Shown here one piece after another: positions 54,331-62,799 of a DNA stretch of 64,000 nucleotides (position 1 is its first letter; each line of letters starts with the position of its first letter). The stretch comes from Calothrix sp. HK-06. GTDB lineage: Bacteria; Cyanobacteriota; Cyanobacteriia; Cyanobacteriales; Nostocaceae. Under the pieces are notes generated by a model. That model had not been told where the DNA came from. It made no database searches and saw only the letters and a program-made list of their open reading frames with translations. The translations under genes were made by a program, and so were the position numbers. The stretch lies in contig NZ_MRCD01000015.1 of assembly GCF_001904745.1 (NCBI RefSeq), forward strand, positions 1 to 64,000. Reading direction: 5' to 3'.

Positions 54331-54388
54331 GGTGCGTGACGCTACAAGTCTTATAACTACGTTACAATTTTTTCGTAGCGTCACGCAC
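54331..54388. repeat. Dispersed hairpin repeat, GGTGCGTGACxCTAC family, copy 2
   Basis: GGTGCGTGACGCTAC (54331-54345) pairs with GTAGCGTCACGCAC (54375-54388). It occupies the space between two divergent genes, only 15 bases before one start. Any divergent promoter must overlap it. Confidence 0.75.
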
Positions 54389-54403
54389 TCTACATCCTTT
54401 AAA

Positions 54404-55963
54404 ATGACTCTAGATATGTTGGCTGATATAAATACTGATATTGTTGTTATTGGTAGTGGGGTAGGTGGTTTAAGCTGTGCTGCTCTTTTAGCATCTTATG
54501 GTTTTAATGTTATTGTTTGCGAAAGCCATTCTATCCCAGGAGGTGCCGCTCATGGTTTTGAGCGCAATGGTTTTAAGTTCGATTCGGGTCCTTCGCTTTA
54601 CTCAGGATTTTCATATAGTCCTTCTCCCAATCCTCTAGCACAGGTACTTGCGGCAATTGGTGAAGAATTACCTTGTGTAACTTATGATACTTGGGGCTGT
54701 TGTTTACCTGAAGGTGATTTTGATACTTCTGTTGGCGCCGAACAATTTTGTGAAGTGTTACAAAAACTTCGTGGTCAGCAAGCTGTTGCTGAGTGGCAAA
54801 AGTTTCAACGAGTTATGGAACCATATGCACAAGCTGCGGTGGCACTTCCTACTGCTGCTCTTCGTTTAGATTTCGGTGCCGTTCGGACTCTAGGACGCTA
54901 TGCTCCAACTATGTTGCGTCATGCTGCTAGTATTAATAAACTAACAGGGCCGTTTTCGCAAATTATGAATGGAACTGTTAATGACCCATTTATTCGCAAC
55001 TGGCTAAATTTATTGTGCTTTCTTTTATCAGGATTACCTGCTTCGGGCACAAATGCAGCAGAAGTTGCTTTTATGTTTGCTGACTGGTACAAACCAAATG
55101 TAAAGCTTGATTATCCTGTTGGTGGTAGTGAAGCGTTAGTTAATGCGTTAGTCAAAGGGTTAACAAAGCATAATGGTACGTTAATGCTTAATGCTCATGT
55201 CGAAAGTATACTAACAGAAAACAAACGTGCATCTGGTGTGAAGCTGCGTAATGGTCAAATTATCCACGCACATAAAGCTGTAATATCTAATGCGTCTGTG
55301 TGGGATACGCTCAAACTAATTCCCGAAGGCGCCATACCATTAAAATATCGCTCATCGAAACAAGCTACACCCGAATGTGATAGCTTTATGCATCTACATC
55401 TTGGTATCGATGCTGAAAATATTCGCACTGATTTGGCTTGTCATTATATATATGTCAAAGATTGGGAATTAGGCATCACCGCAGAACAAAATGTTGTACT
55501 TGTTTCTATTCCATCATTATTAGACCCTTCACTGGCGCCACCTGGTAAACATGTAATTCACGTTTATACTCCAGGGAATGAGCCATATAAATTATGGCAA
55601 GGTATGGATAGACAAAGCGAAGAATACAAACAACAAAAACGAGCGCGTGCCCAAATTATGTGGCAAGCGCTTGAACGTATTATTCCAGATATTAAACAAC
55701 GCTGTAAAGTCACATTAGTAGGTACACCGCTTACCCACGAACGTTACTTGCGACGACATAACGGTTCTTATGGCCCAGCTATTAAAGCAAGCGAAGGATT
55801 ATTTCCTAGTGCCGGTACTCCTTTAACTGGGTTATTTTGCTGTGGAGATTCTACTTTTCCTGGTATTGGTTTACCTGCGGTTGCAGCTAGCGGTATGATT
55901 ACTGCAAATACTTTGGCGCCTGTACAAAAGCATTTGGCTATGCTTGAGAATATCGGTCTTTAA
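54404..55963 (+). CDS. FAD-dependent carotenoid isomerase/desaturase-like oxidoreductase
   Basis: The start at 54404 gives 519 residues; the MLAD methionine four codons later is an alternative. The N-terminal dinucleotide motif is DIVVIGSGVGGLSCAALLAS, followed by the GGAAHGFERNGFKFDSGPSL signature. C-terminally GLFCCGDSTFPGIGLPAVAASG is the FAD/substrate motif of the CrtI/CrtH/CrtO group. It may isomerise or desaturate a carotenoid or retinoid-like compound. It is too divergent for me to name. A 43-residue upstream extension would be encoded by the repeat at 54331 and is not accepted. Confidence 0.85.
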   Translation: MTLDMLADINTDIVVIGSGVGGLSCAALLASYGFNVIVCESHSIPGGAAHGFERNGFKFDSGPSLYSGFSYSPSPNPLAQVLAAIGEELPCVTYDTWGCCLPEGDFDTSVGAEQFCEVLQKLRGQQAVAEWQKFQRVMEPYAQAAVALPTAALRLDFGAVRTLGRYAPTMLRHAASINKLTGPFSQIMNGTVNDPFIRNWLNLLCFLLSGLPASGTNAAEVAFMFADWYKPNVKLDYPVGGSEALVNALVKGLTKHNGTLMLNAHVESILTENKRASGVKLRNGQIIHAHKAVISNASVWDTLKLIPEGAIPLKYRSSKQATPECDSFMHLHLGIDAENIRTDLACHYIYVKDWELGITAEQNVVLVSIPSLLDPSLAPPGKHVIHVYTPGNEPYKLWQGMDRQSEEYKQQKRARAQIMWQALERIIPDIKQRCKVTLVGTPLTHERYLRRHNGSYGPAIKASEGLFPSAGTPLTGLFCCGDSTFPGIGLPAVAASGMITANTLAPVQKHLAMLENIGL

Positions 55964-55966
55964 AGC

Positions 55967-56031
55967 AGAAACCGGGTTTTTTATTGGCATCTTGTAATAA
56001 AATAATGATTTTACCTAGAAACCCGGTTTCT
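55967..56031. repeat. ~66-bp AGAAACC element, second copy
   Basis: AGAAACCGGGTTTT (from 55967) and AGAAACCCGGTTTCT (56017-56031) flank TTTATTG...TCTTGTAATAAAATAATGATTTTAC-like sequence. It fills the space between converging genes and supplies the final codons of the PEP-CTERM gene. Confidence 0.8.
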
Positions 56032-56782
56032 TACGCTTGGTGCCTGCTATACCCATACCAGAAGCTACAATCAAAGCAGCAACTGTACCAGGTTCAGGTA
56101 CACTTTGAGTGCCTCCACTCACAACTTTAATTTGGTAAGCTAACTGAGAATTTTTGGGTGCAGTAGTACCTGTCCAAGAAAATGTAGATTTACCTGTTAA
56201 CTTAAATGGTGCAGTAATATTGCTAATTTGAAGATAATCAACATTACTAACACTAGTCGCTGTTGAAGTTAAATTTTTACCAACCGCTTTACCATCTAAA
56301 ACAAGATTAGTTAGTGAAGATGTGCTGTCTTTAAGTGCAAAGGTTCGTAAGAAAATATTGCTTGCGGCGCCTGTAAATGCTGTAGTGCTAAGTAATGCAC
56401 CACCAACTGTATAATTTACTACAGTGCCATTGTATTCAAGTATGAAATCTACAGGAGTTCCACTTGTCCAAGTGCGGTCTCCTCTAGCAACTGGGTCTCC
56501 ACCTACAAGGTTTCCATTTGCATTCTTAAGCCAAGGACTATTAATTCCTAATTCCCGTTTACCATTTCCATCAGAACCATTGTTACCCATTCGACTTTCT
56601 GCAACGAAAGTTTCAGTATACTCTTTCGTTATGAGCAAATCGTTAAACTGCGTATCAGTCAAACTATCTCTGTTAACGAGAGTAAAAGCGCTTGCTTGAC
56701 TAGGCGCCGCTATTATTCCAATTGCTGACAAACTTAAAAGTAACAATTTCTGCTGATTTAAAAACTTATTTAAACAAATCAT
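56015..56782 (-). CDS. PEP-CTERM sorting-domain secreted protein
   Basis: A signal peptide (LLLLSLSAIGIIAAPSQASA, about residues 13-32) starts this 255-residue protein. The body is a beta-rich extracellular region with no recognised enzyme motif. The C-terminus has VPEPGTVAALIVASGMGIAG and then basic KRKK, the PEP motif, membrane helix and basic tail read by exosortase-type systems. The terminal KKPGF codons come from the AGAAACC repeat. No exosortase is in the window. It may be surface-exposed or matrix-associated. Confidence 0.88.
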   Translation of the reverse strand: MICLNKFLNQQKLLLLSLSAIGIIAAPSQASAFTLVNRDSLTDTQFNDLLITKEYTETFVAESRMGNNGSDGNGKRELGINSPWLKNANGNLVGGDPVARGDRTWTSGTPVDFILEYNGTVVNYTVGGALLSTTAFTGAASNIFLRTFALKDSTSSLTNLVLDGKAVGKNLTSTATSVSNVDYLQISNITAPFKLTGKSTFSWTGTTAPKNSQLAYQIKVVSGGTQSVPEPGTVAALIVASGMGIAGTKRKKPGF

Positions 56783-56806
56783 TGTTTTCCTTAGCTATCA
56801 AATTCT

Positions 56807-56821
56807 AGAAACCGGGTTTCT
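56807..56821. repeat. Single AGAAACCGGGTTTCT palindrome
   Basis: A 15-base half-element lies 25 bases upstream of the PEP-CTERM gene start, followed by GGGTTTCT. It is probably a solo end of the ~66-bp repeat. Confidence 0.65.
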
Positions 56822-56989
56822 GGGTTTCTTATTTGTACAGCTTAAGGAAAACAGAAAGTACTGTCGATAAAAAATTTTCTAGTTTACTCAATATTTGATA
56901 TTTGCTTTGAGATGAAACTATCAATTCTTCATGTATAAATACTTATTGTCTGAAATATTTTTATACTTGTAATCAAGAAACTTCTATTT

Positions 56990-57055
56990 AGAAACCGGGT
57001 TTTTTATTGAAATATTGTAATAACAATAATAATTTTGCGTAGAAACCCGGTTTCT
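56990..57055. repeat. ~66-bp AGAAACC element, third copy
   Basis: Arms at 56990-57003 and 57041-57055 flank TTTATTGAAATATTGTAAT, the same core start as at 1638-1656. It lies 17 bases after the glycosyltransferase stop. Confidence 0.8.
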
Positions 57056-57071
57056 TAGACCTGTGCTTAAA

Positions 57072-58370
57072 CTATGCAGGTGTCAGTTCTTTTGTTGGTG
57101 CTGGGACTGCGGCTGGTACTGGTGCTGGTTGTCTGATTAAGTCGATATAGAGTTCGCTTAATTGCTCTGCTACACCATCCCAACTGAATTTCTTCTGAAC
57201 ACGAACTTTTGCTGCTGCACCTAGTTTTGCACGCCATTCAGGATTTTCTAAAATTCGGTCTATAGATAAAGCAAATGCTGGTACATCTTGAGGTGGCGCC
57301 AGTAAACCTGTTTGTTCGGGAACAACTGTAAACTGAAGTCCACCGACATCACTCGCGATAACTGGTGTACCACTTGCCATTGCTTCTATGGCAACTAATC
57401 CAAATGGTTCATAATGACTAGGTACGACACATATATCTGCTGCTGCATAATACGTTGGTAATATTTCTTGACTTAAACGACCTGCAAATGTTGTTATCGA
57501 GCGTAATCCTAATTCGTCTACTATTGCTTCGATACGGTCGCGCTCAATTCCATCGCTTTGTCCAGGTACACTACCACCACCAATTATTAGTTGTAATTTC
57601 TCATCTCCGTAAAGCTTTGACTCTCGTAACGCGCGTACTAAAGTCTCGATACCTTTACGCGGGTCAAATCGCCCTACATATAATACTAGTTTTGCATCAC
57701 TGTCTATTTCTAACGCTGCTCTTGCTTCGTCTCTACCTACCGACCCAAAACGTTGAATATCTGTACCACAAGGAATAATATCTATATTTCCTTTTGTGGA
57801 AACCAACTGACGCATGTGCGCTTTTTCTTGCGGACTTGTCGCGACTACTCGCTCTGCTGTTTCCAATAGCTGACACTCTACATCTAATCTATTTGCTGCG
57901 ATTGGTGGAATGTCTTTTTGATCTATTGTTGCGTACTTAACGGCACCGAGCGAATGGTAAGTGTGAACTTGTTTACAGCCTATCTTCTTCTTCAATTGCA
58001 TTCCTACCCAACTTGAAAGCCAGTAGTTAGTATGCACTAATTCGTAAGTCAGACTGTTTTTTTGCTGGAATCTTAAAAACTTCTCAACAAATTCTGGCAA
58101 GTAACCAAACAACTCATCTCGCGGAATAAATTCCAATGGACCTGCACTAAAACGAATGGTTCGGCAGTTTGGCATGTGTTGAACGATTTCCTCTTGCGCT
58201 GCGCTAACTCTGCGCGTGTACATATCAACTTGCCATCCGAGTCGAGCGAGAGCTTCACCTACGTTACGCACGTAAACATTTTGCCCTCCAGCCTCTTCTT
58301 TACCGAATTCAATCGCTGGGTCGCCGTGGACTGAAATTAAAGCGATGCGCCGTTCTGTTTTAGAGTTCAT
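57072..58370 (-). CDS. GT4 glycosyltransferase of sucrose-phosphate-synthase-like type
   Basis: This 432-residue GT-B enzyme begins RIALISVHGDPAIEFGKEEA, then GGQNVYVRNVGEALARLGW, the acceptor-side signature of sucrose-synthase-related GT4 proteins. It continues VHTNYWLSSWVGMQLKKK, LVLYVGRFDPRKGIETLVRA and PSHYEPFGLVAIEAMASG (the EX7E donor motif). The last ~25 residues are Pro/Ala-rich and unlikely to fold. It could make sucrose phosphate or transfer a sugar to an envelope polymer. A kilobase gap precedes it. Confidence 0.85.
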   Translation of the reverse strand: MNSKTERRIALISVHGDPAIEFGKEEAGGQNVYVRNVGEALARLGWQVDMYTRRVSAAQEEIVQHMPNCRTIRFSAGPLEFIPRDELFGYLPEFVEKFLRFQQKNSLTYELVHTNYWLSSWVGMQLKKKIGCKQVHTYHSLGAVKYATIDQKDIPPIAANRLDVECQLLETAERVVATSPQEKAHMRQLVSTKGNIDIIPCGTDIQRFGSVGRDEARAALEIDSDAKLVLYVGRFDPRKGIETLVRALRESKLYGDEKLQLIIGGGSVPGQSDGIERDRIEAIVDELGLRSITTFAGRLSQEILPTYYAAADICVVPSHYEPFGLVAIEAMASGTPVIASDVGGLQFTVVPEQTGLLAPPQDVPAFALSIDRILENPEWRAKLGAAAKVRVQKKFSWDGVAEQLSELYIDLIRQPAPVPAAVPAPTKELTPA

Positions 58371-59430
58371 AGTTTGTTGGTTTTATATGCTACAGAGGTA
58401 TATAAGTAACTCAGACAACGAGTTTATTCCTAATACCTCAACCTGTGGAAAGTTTCGTAATTTACATTGTAATTTACATTGTGTAGCTTTTAGATACATC
58501 TACTCAAGGAAATAGGCTTTTTTTCGTAAGTATTCGCATTTAATTATTTTATACATATCTTATATTTTCTTTATGATTTGTAGAGGTATATCTAAATATA
58601 TATAGTAGCTCTAATCCTTACTGTACAATACTTATGGTTATAAAAAATGACAACAGTTACAGCTTAGTTGCTAATAAAATTAACATTAAAGCTGTAACTT
58701 AAAAAGTTTTTGACTATTCCATTTTATCTATTCCCAAACTGTCAAGAACTCAACGGCATAAATATTCTTTCCGTAATAAATAAATTCTTGAAGTTTGCAT
58801 TCTTGCTATTTTGTACAACACTAGCATTTTGTTGCTAATTTGTTAGGGATTATACTAACTTTCAATTCAGTAGAGTTTTGTAACAATCAATACAGTTCGT
58901 TAAGAAAGTTGACAATTTATATAACATATAGCTATTTGATATTACGCTTTGTAAAAGAAAATTCAATCTGACGTTGGGAATAAGTGTGTTAGCCCATCTT
59001 GCCATTTTTACGGTTTGGTGTTCATATAGTAATCGATTGATAGTATTTATAGAAAATTAGTATAAAAAATAACGTACTCACTGAGAGTGAATACGTTAGA
59101 TTTTAATATTGTTCAGTTAGTACATGTTGTTTTTGCTTTTATGGAACGGGGCTTGCGATGCCCATCCCACAAGACTATTTCACAATAAAAAAGAGTCACG
59201 CGCGCGATTGTTGAATGTAGCGAGTAACGCGCAGTGTATGACTATATATATAGATATTTAGATTTTTCGGAAAACTTTTATTTATGGTTGGACGCCCGAT
59301 GACGAGCGCTTTCCCAACAACATACTCAAGACTTTGTTTTAATGCAAGAAAGCTGTTTTGCCGTTAGAGAAGATAAAAATTAAAAATCAATAAACTTGGC
59401 TTTTAATTTTTAATCTTGCTCCGAAACGTA
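58371..59430. other. Long gap upstream of the glycosyltransferase
   Basis: About 1 kb, very AT-rich. It holds the RRM gene's terminator-like hairpin near 59372-59415 and a degenerate GGAACGGGG/CCCATCCC repeat at 59143-59174. No convincing coding frame or known RNA is seen. Confidence 0.45.
59372..59415 (-). terminator. A/T stem-loop after the RRM gene
   Basis: GATAAAAATTAAAA and TTTTAATTTTTAATC pair with one bulge around 15 bases. It lies just after the RRM protein stop in the leftward direction. Confidence 0.45.
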
Positions 59431-59964
59431 TTAGTTTGTGGTTTGTGCCGCAAGACGTTGTTTGAGTGTTTCCAACTGAGCTGCCCAACGTGGGTCTGGA
59501 CGAATTGCATCGGAGTCTCCACCACTTGATGTTGATACGGTTTCTTTTTGACCGCCACCACCACCACGACGTGATTTTTTCGAGCTTTTTCTTGATTCTC
59601 GGTTGCTACCACCACCACCACTGCTTACTGGCGCCGCAGGGCTACCACTACTTTCTTTTCTTTCTTTGACTGGCGCCGCTTGTTGTGGCTGTTCGTCACC
59701 CTCTTCACCCTTAGTTCTAGGCAAAGCCTTTTCTAATTTGATGGGGGAATCTTTGAACATCTGACCGTTATATTTCTCAATAATTGCGTCAGCTTGGTCA
59801 TCATTGTTAACCGTTAAAAAACCGAAACCACGGCATTTACCCGTTTTTCGGTCTTTTATCAACTTAGTTGTTACAGCATCGCCTTCAGCAGCAAATACAG
59901 CTTGTAAGTCTTGACGGTCAATTTCTTCTTTTGGCAAATTGCCTATGTATAGGCGAACAGACAT
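59431..59964 (-). CDS. RRM-type RNA-binding protein
   Basis: The start at 59964 (MSVRLYIGNLPKEEIDRQDL) follows GGAGGTATTGTTC and gives 177 residues. RNP2 is LYIGNLP and RNP1 is CRGFGFLTV, a complete RRM of about 80 residues. The tail is unlike the short glycine tail of typical cyanobacterial Rbp: it has Ser/Gly/Lys runs (GGGGSNRESRKSSKKSRRGG) and ends with RPDPRWAAQLETLKQRLAAQ. Cyanobacterial Rbp proteins act in cold response and mRNA localisation. The upstream gap may contain a long regulated leader. Confidence 0.92.
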   Translation of the reverse strand: MSVRLYIGNLPKEEIDRQDLQAVFAAEGDAVTTKLIKDRKTGKCRGFGFLTVNNDDQADAIIEKYNGQMFKDSPIKLEKALPRTKGEEGDEQPQQAAPVKERKESSGSPAAPVSSGGGGSNRESRKSSKKSRRGGGGGQKETVSTSSGGDSDAIRPDPRWAAQLETLKQRLAAQTTN

Positions 59965-59979
59965 GAACAATACCTCCAA

Positions 59980-60577
59980 TCAGAGAATTAATAAAACGTG
60001 TGAAGAAACCTGAAGCTTGGCGAGCGGTTATTGATAGATGCTATTTACATCACTACAGCAACCAATTTTGTACTCAAAAATCTCATCCTATACAATACAG
60101 TCTTTCCTTCGAGTGAAGCTTATATAATACAAGAGTGTACAAAGCGCCAAAAATTTCTTAATTGTAAGAGCCTTTTATTTTACAACTTTCTCAGTGCCAC
60201 TATAATTCCATTTAATGCTTTTGCTTTTCAATTCAAACACCATTTTTTAGATTAACATGCCTTGTTGTGCAAAGCTTGCTCAATGCCTACATTTTCATTA
60301 CTTTATACAAATATCGTAACATAAATTACATTTTTTCCAGCATTGAAGAGCGCGAAACAAAAACCAGCCCACTATGGCTGGTCAATTTTACGCTGTGTTG
60401 GGGGAATAGTGTAGGTGGCTTGGGCATACTAATTGACACTTCTTTAGACTTTTTACTTACCAAGTTTATGCACCCAGTTGTACTAACCGCGTTCGTCATC
60501 TTTAAAAAACTCTTTATGAAAGTTAACATTATTTTCCTAAAAACGCAACAAAAATTTACAAATAAATAAACTGGTAA
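59980..60577. other. Gap with an intrinsic terminator between RRM and M48-like genes
   Basis: About 600 bases. It contains the terminator at 60363-60382 and the RRM gene's promoter and leader. Rightward frames at 60031-60255 and 60267-60569 are not supported. Confidence 0.45.
60363..60382 (-). terminator. Intrinsic terminator of the M48-like gene
   Basis: ACCAGCC (60363-60369) pairs with GGCTGGT (60376-60382) around six bases. In the leftward direction it is followed by TTTTTGTTTC. It lies about 200 bases after the M48-like stop. Confidence 0.65.
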
Positions 60578-62746
60578 TCATCCCTTAAGCAAGATGTAAG
60601 CACCCCATGCTTGGAAAGCAACGGCAACAACAGTAGCCCAAATTGGGTGTGTACTATTGATTATTTTACCAGTTTGTGTTCTAACCGATTGAATGTCAAG
60701 CCAAGGTGTAGCATCTCGTCGTAACCAACCTGTAACAGTGACTTGTCTACCAATAAAATCTTGGGGGTTAACAGGTTGTCCAAATGAAACGTGATGCATC
60801 TTTATTAAGGCTGTGTTTGTTTGAAGTATCAAGTCTTGTCCCAAACTATTACTTACACCCCGACGACCGAGAATTTTGCCATGTAGCTTTACTCCATGAC
60901 TATCAATGCCAATTGCAGCAGGGTTTGTTAGTAAGGCAGGCAAATGCTCGTTAGTTTGTAAACTCGAAGTTGATTTTAGTTCGGGGAAGTAGGCATTGAT
61001 TCTGATTAAAGTACCAATACTCAAACCAATCGCAATACAACCAGCAGCGAAGCCCCAATCATCATATATCCATTTTAGATTAAGAATTTTCAAAGCGTAC
61101 AGCGTTTGCCAAACCACCCCAATTAACAACGCAAACGCTAAACCCGTTGGAATCCCCAAAAACGGGGCAATTTGTAAGCTAAATATTTGCTTTCTAACTT
61201 TTATCGCGTTTGTGTTGTCAATGTCTAGTTCCCTATCTAGGCGCCATTTGCCCGCAATAGCCAATAAACGTTGAATACGGTCGCCAATTAAAGGATGAGT
61301 ATTATTTACAGTTAACCAGTAACGATAAGGGTTGAGATAATCCCACATTAAAAGAGATTCAAACGTTACATGCGGTGCCAGACTCCCTAATGTAATACTT
61401 TGCTTGAACCCGACTGGCAAACTTATATTCAAACTTTCTAGGCGCCAGTTTATTTGTTCTTGTTTTTGAATGTCGTTGGCAATACCATTTGAAATTTTGA
61501 GTAAAGCACGGGTTATACCATTTGGGTTGCCAGTAAAGTTAGTAGCAAACAGGTCTGCATAATAAAGTCTGACCTGAGATAGTGCAATCACGCATCCAGT
61601 ACATAAACACCAAATACCGTAAATCAAACTTGATATAGCTATATATATATAGCTAACAAAAGTTATATTTACCCTGTCTCCCCAAGTCGAAACCAACTGA
61701 TATAACTTATAAATTGGAATCGTCACTAACAAAACTAGCGACATTACGCTGGCATCCCAATGAGCAACATGTCCTAATTGCAGCGCTAACATTGCCGCTA
61801 TTTCATCATCTGTTAGTTGCTGTAACAGTCCCTGACTCATTACAATACGAGACATAGAAGGAAAATGCCCGTATGTAAATGCTATTGGTGCCGCAATTGG
61901 TAAAAGTTTAATTTTTATATTACCGCGACGTTGTGTATTAAATCTTTTTAAAATTCTCAATGCTTCTTGACTGTGCATTTCTAGCACTGTAGTTTCCAGC
62001 GGCTGTATGCCATACAACGAAGATAATAATTTATCTAGTAACCACGGTGACGTTGGTGTTAGTAATAAAAATAGTAATACTAAAAATGTTGTTGGATCTT
62101 GGTATAAAAACTGTATTGGTTCAAGAAATGGCAACCAGACTAAAGTGTTATTTATAGTTGACGTTATAAAAACGATTATTATTTGTACTACCCAAAACAA
62201 AGCTACAAAACTTCCAGCCGTTAATAATCGTAATGGAATTAAATCGAGTTTTTTCTCTTGCCAAGTTTTTGCACGTCCACTCCGGCGCCAATGAATTGTT
62301 GGTAGCTTATTTATTTTAACTGGTACTATGCTACTATTATATTCATGATTATCATGATTTGGTATATTATTTGGTGAAATTATAGTTTCGTTGATATTTG
62401 GTTTAGAATCATTAAAATCTTCAAATGGGACAAAACCTGTACCCGAATCTTCGATACGCGCGTTAATATCGGTACGATTACGTTTGAGTAACTCTTCTAA
62501 CGAACGGTTAGCCCATTCTTGAATTTCAGGGTTATTACTTTGGGCAAGAATCTCAGAAAGAGTCATGGCGCCTGCAATATCACCTGTTTTTGCATATACT
62601 ACAACTAAACCAATTTGGGCTTGGACTGCGCGTTGCGGGTTATCGTCCATTGCAACAGTTTCCAAAATCGTCTTAGCTGTTTCCCAATCTTCACTTTTAA
62701 CAGCTTCTAACCCTGCTTCTAAAGAAGTCTTTGAATCTCTTGACAT
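60578..62746 (-). CDS. M48-like membrane protein lacking the HExxH motif
   Basis: The start at 62746 (MSRDSKTSLEAGLEAVKSED) gives 722 residues; a frame extension to 62893 would run into prfC. An N-terminal TPR-like region of ~100 residues is followed by membrane helices and a domain resembling HtpX/Ste24 M48 peptidases. Where HExxH is expected the sequence is DDEIAAMLALQLGHVAHWD, so the first histidine and glutamate are Leu and Gln. YYADLFATN and NTHPLIGDRIQRL, downstream M48 features, are present. Zinc proteolysis is therefore doubtful. The C-terminal part carries an OB-like domain (VTVTGWLRRDATPWLDI) and a final helix. Confidence 0.72.
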   Translation of the reverse strand: MSRDSKTSLEAGLEAVKSEDWETAKTILETVAMDDNPQRAVQAQIGLVVVYAKTGDIAGAMTLSEILAQSNNPEIQEWANRSLEELLKRNRTDINARIEDSGTGFVPFEDFNDSKPNINETIISPNNIPNHDNHEYNSSIVPVKINKLPTIHWRRSGRAKTWQEKKLDLIPLRLLTAGSFVALFWVVQIIIVFITSTINNTLVWLPFLEPIQFLYQDPTTFLVLLFLLLTPTSPWLLDKLLSSLYGIQPLETTVLEMHSQEALRILKRFNTQRRGNIKIKLLPIAAPIAFTYGHFPSMSRIVMSQGLLQQLTDDEIAAMLALQLGHVAHWDASVMSLVLLVTIPIYKLYQLVSTWGDRVNITFVSYIYIAISSLIYGIWCLCTGCVIALSQVRLYYADLFATNFTGNPNGITRALLKISNGIANDIQKQEQINWRLESLNISLPVGFKQSITLGSLAPHVTFESLLMWDYLNPYRYWLTVNNTHPLIGDRIQRLLAIAGKWRLDRELDIDNTNAIKVRKQIFSLQIAPFLGIPTGLAFALLIGVVWQTLYALKILNLKWIYDDWGFAAGCIAIGLSIGTLIRINAYFPELKSTSSLQTNEHLPALLTNPAAIGIDSHGVKLHGKILGRRGVSNSLGQDLILQTNTALIKMHHVSFGQPVNPQDFIGRQVTVTGWLRRDATPWLDIQSVRTQTGKIINSTHPIWATVVAVAFQAWGAYILLKG

Positions 62747-62774
62747 AACGAGTTTAATATCGCTTGAAGTTGAA

Positions 62775-62798
62775 GGAATGGGGAATATTCCCCACTCC
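62775..62798. promoter_or_regulatory. Palindrome between prfC and the M48-like gene
   Basis: TGGGGAATATTCCCCA is a perfect 16-base palindrome, extended by GGA/TCC arms with one mismatch. It fills the 53-base gap between the prfC stop and the M48-like start. It lacks a T-run, so it may be an operator or an mRNA processing hairpin. Confidence 0.5.
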
Positions 62799-62799
62799 A

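Noticed and set aside
54232-54384. N-terminal extension of the methyltransferase
   Set aside because: The extra 51 codons run into the dispersed repeat at 54331-54388, and homologous-looking sequence begins at MNKKLKPDW.
1624-57055. Insertion sequence interpretation of the AGAAACC elements
   Set aside because: Elements are only ~66 bp, lack coding capacity and clear target duplications, and no transposase gene is in the window.
60267-60569. Rightward 100-codon frame
   Set aside because: It contains the intrinsic terminator of the M48-like gene and has no recognisable domain.
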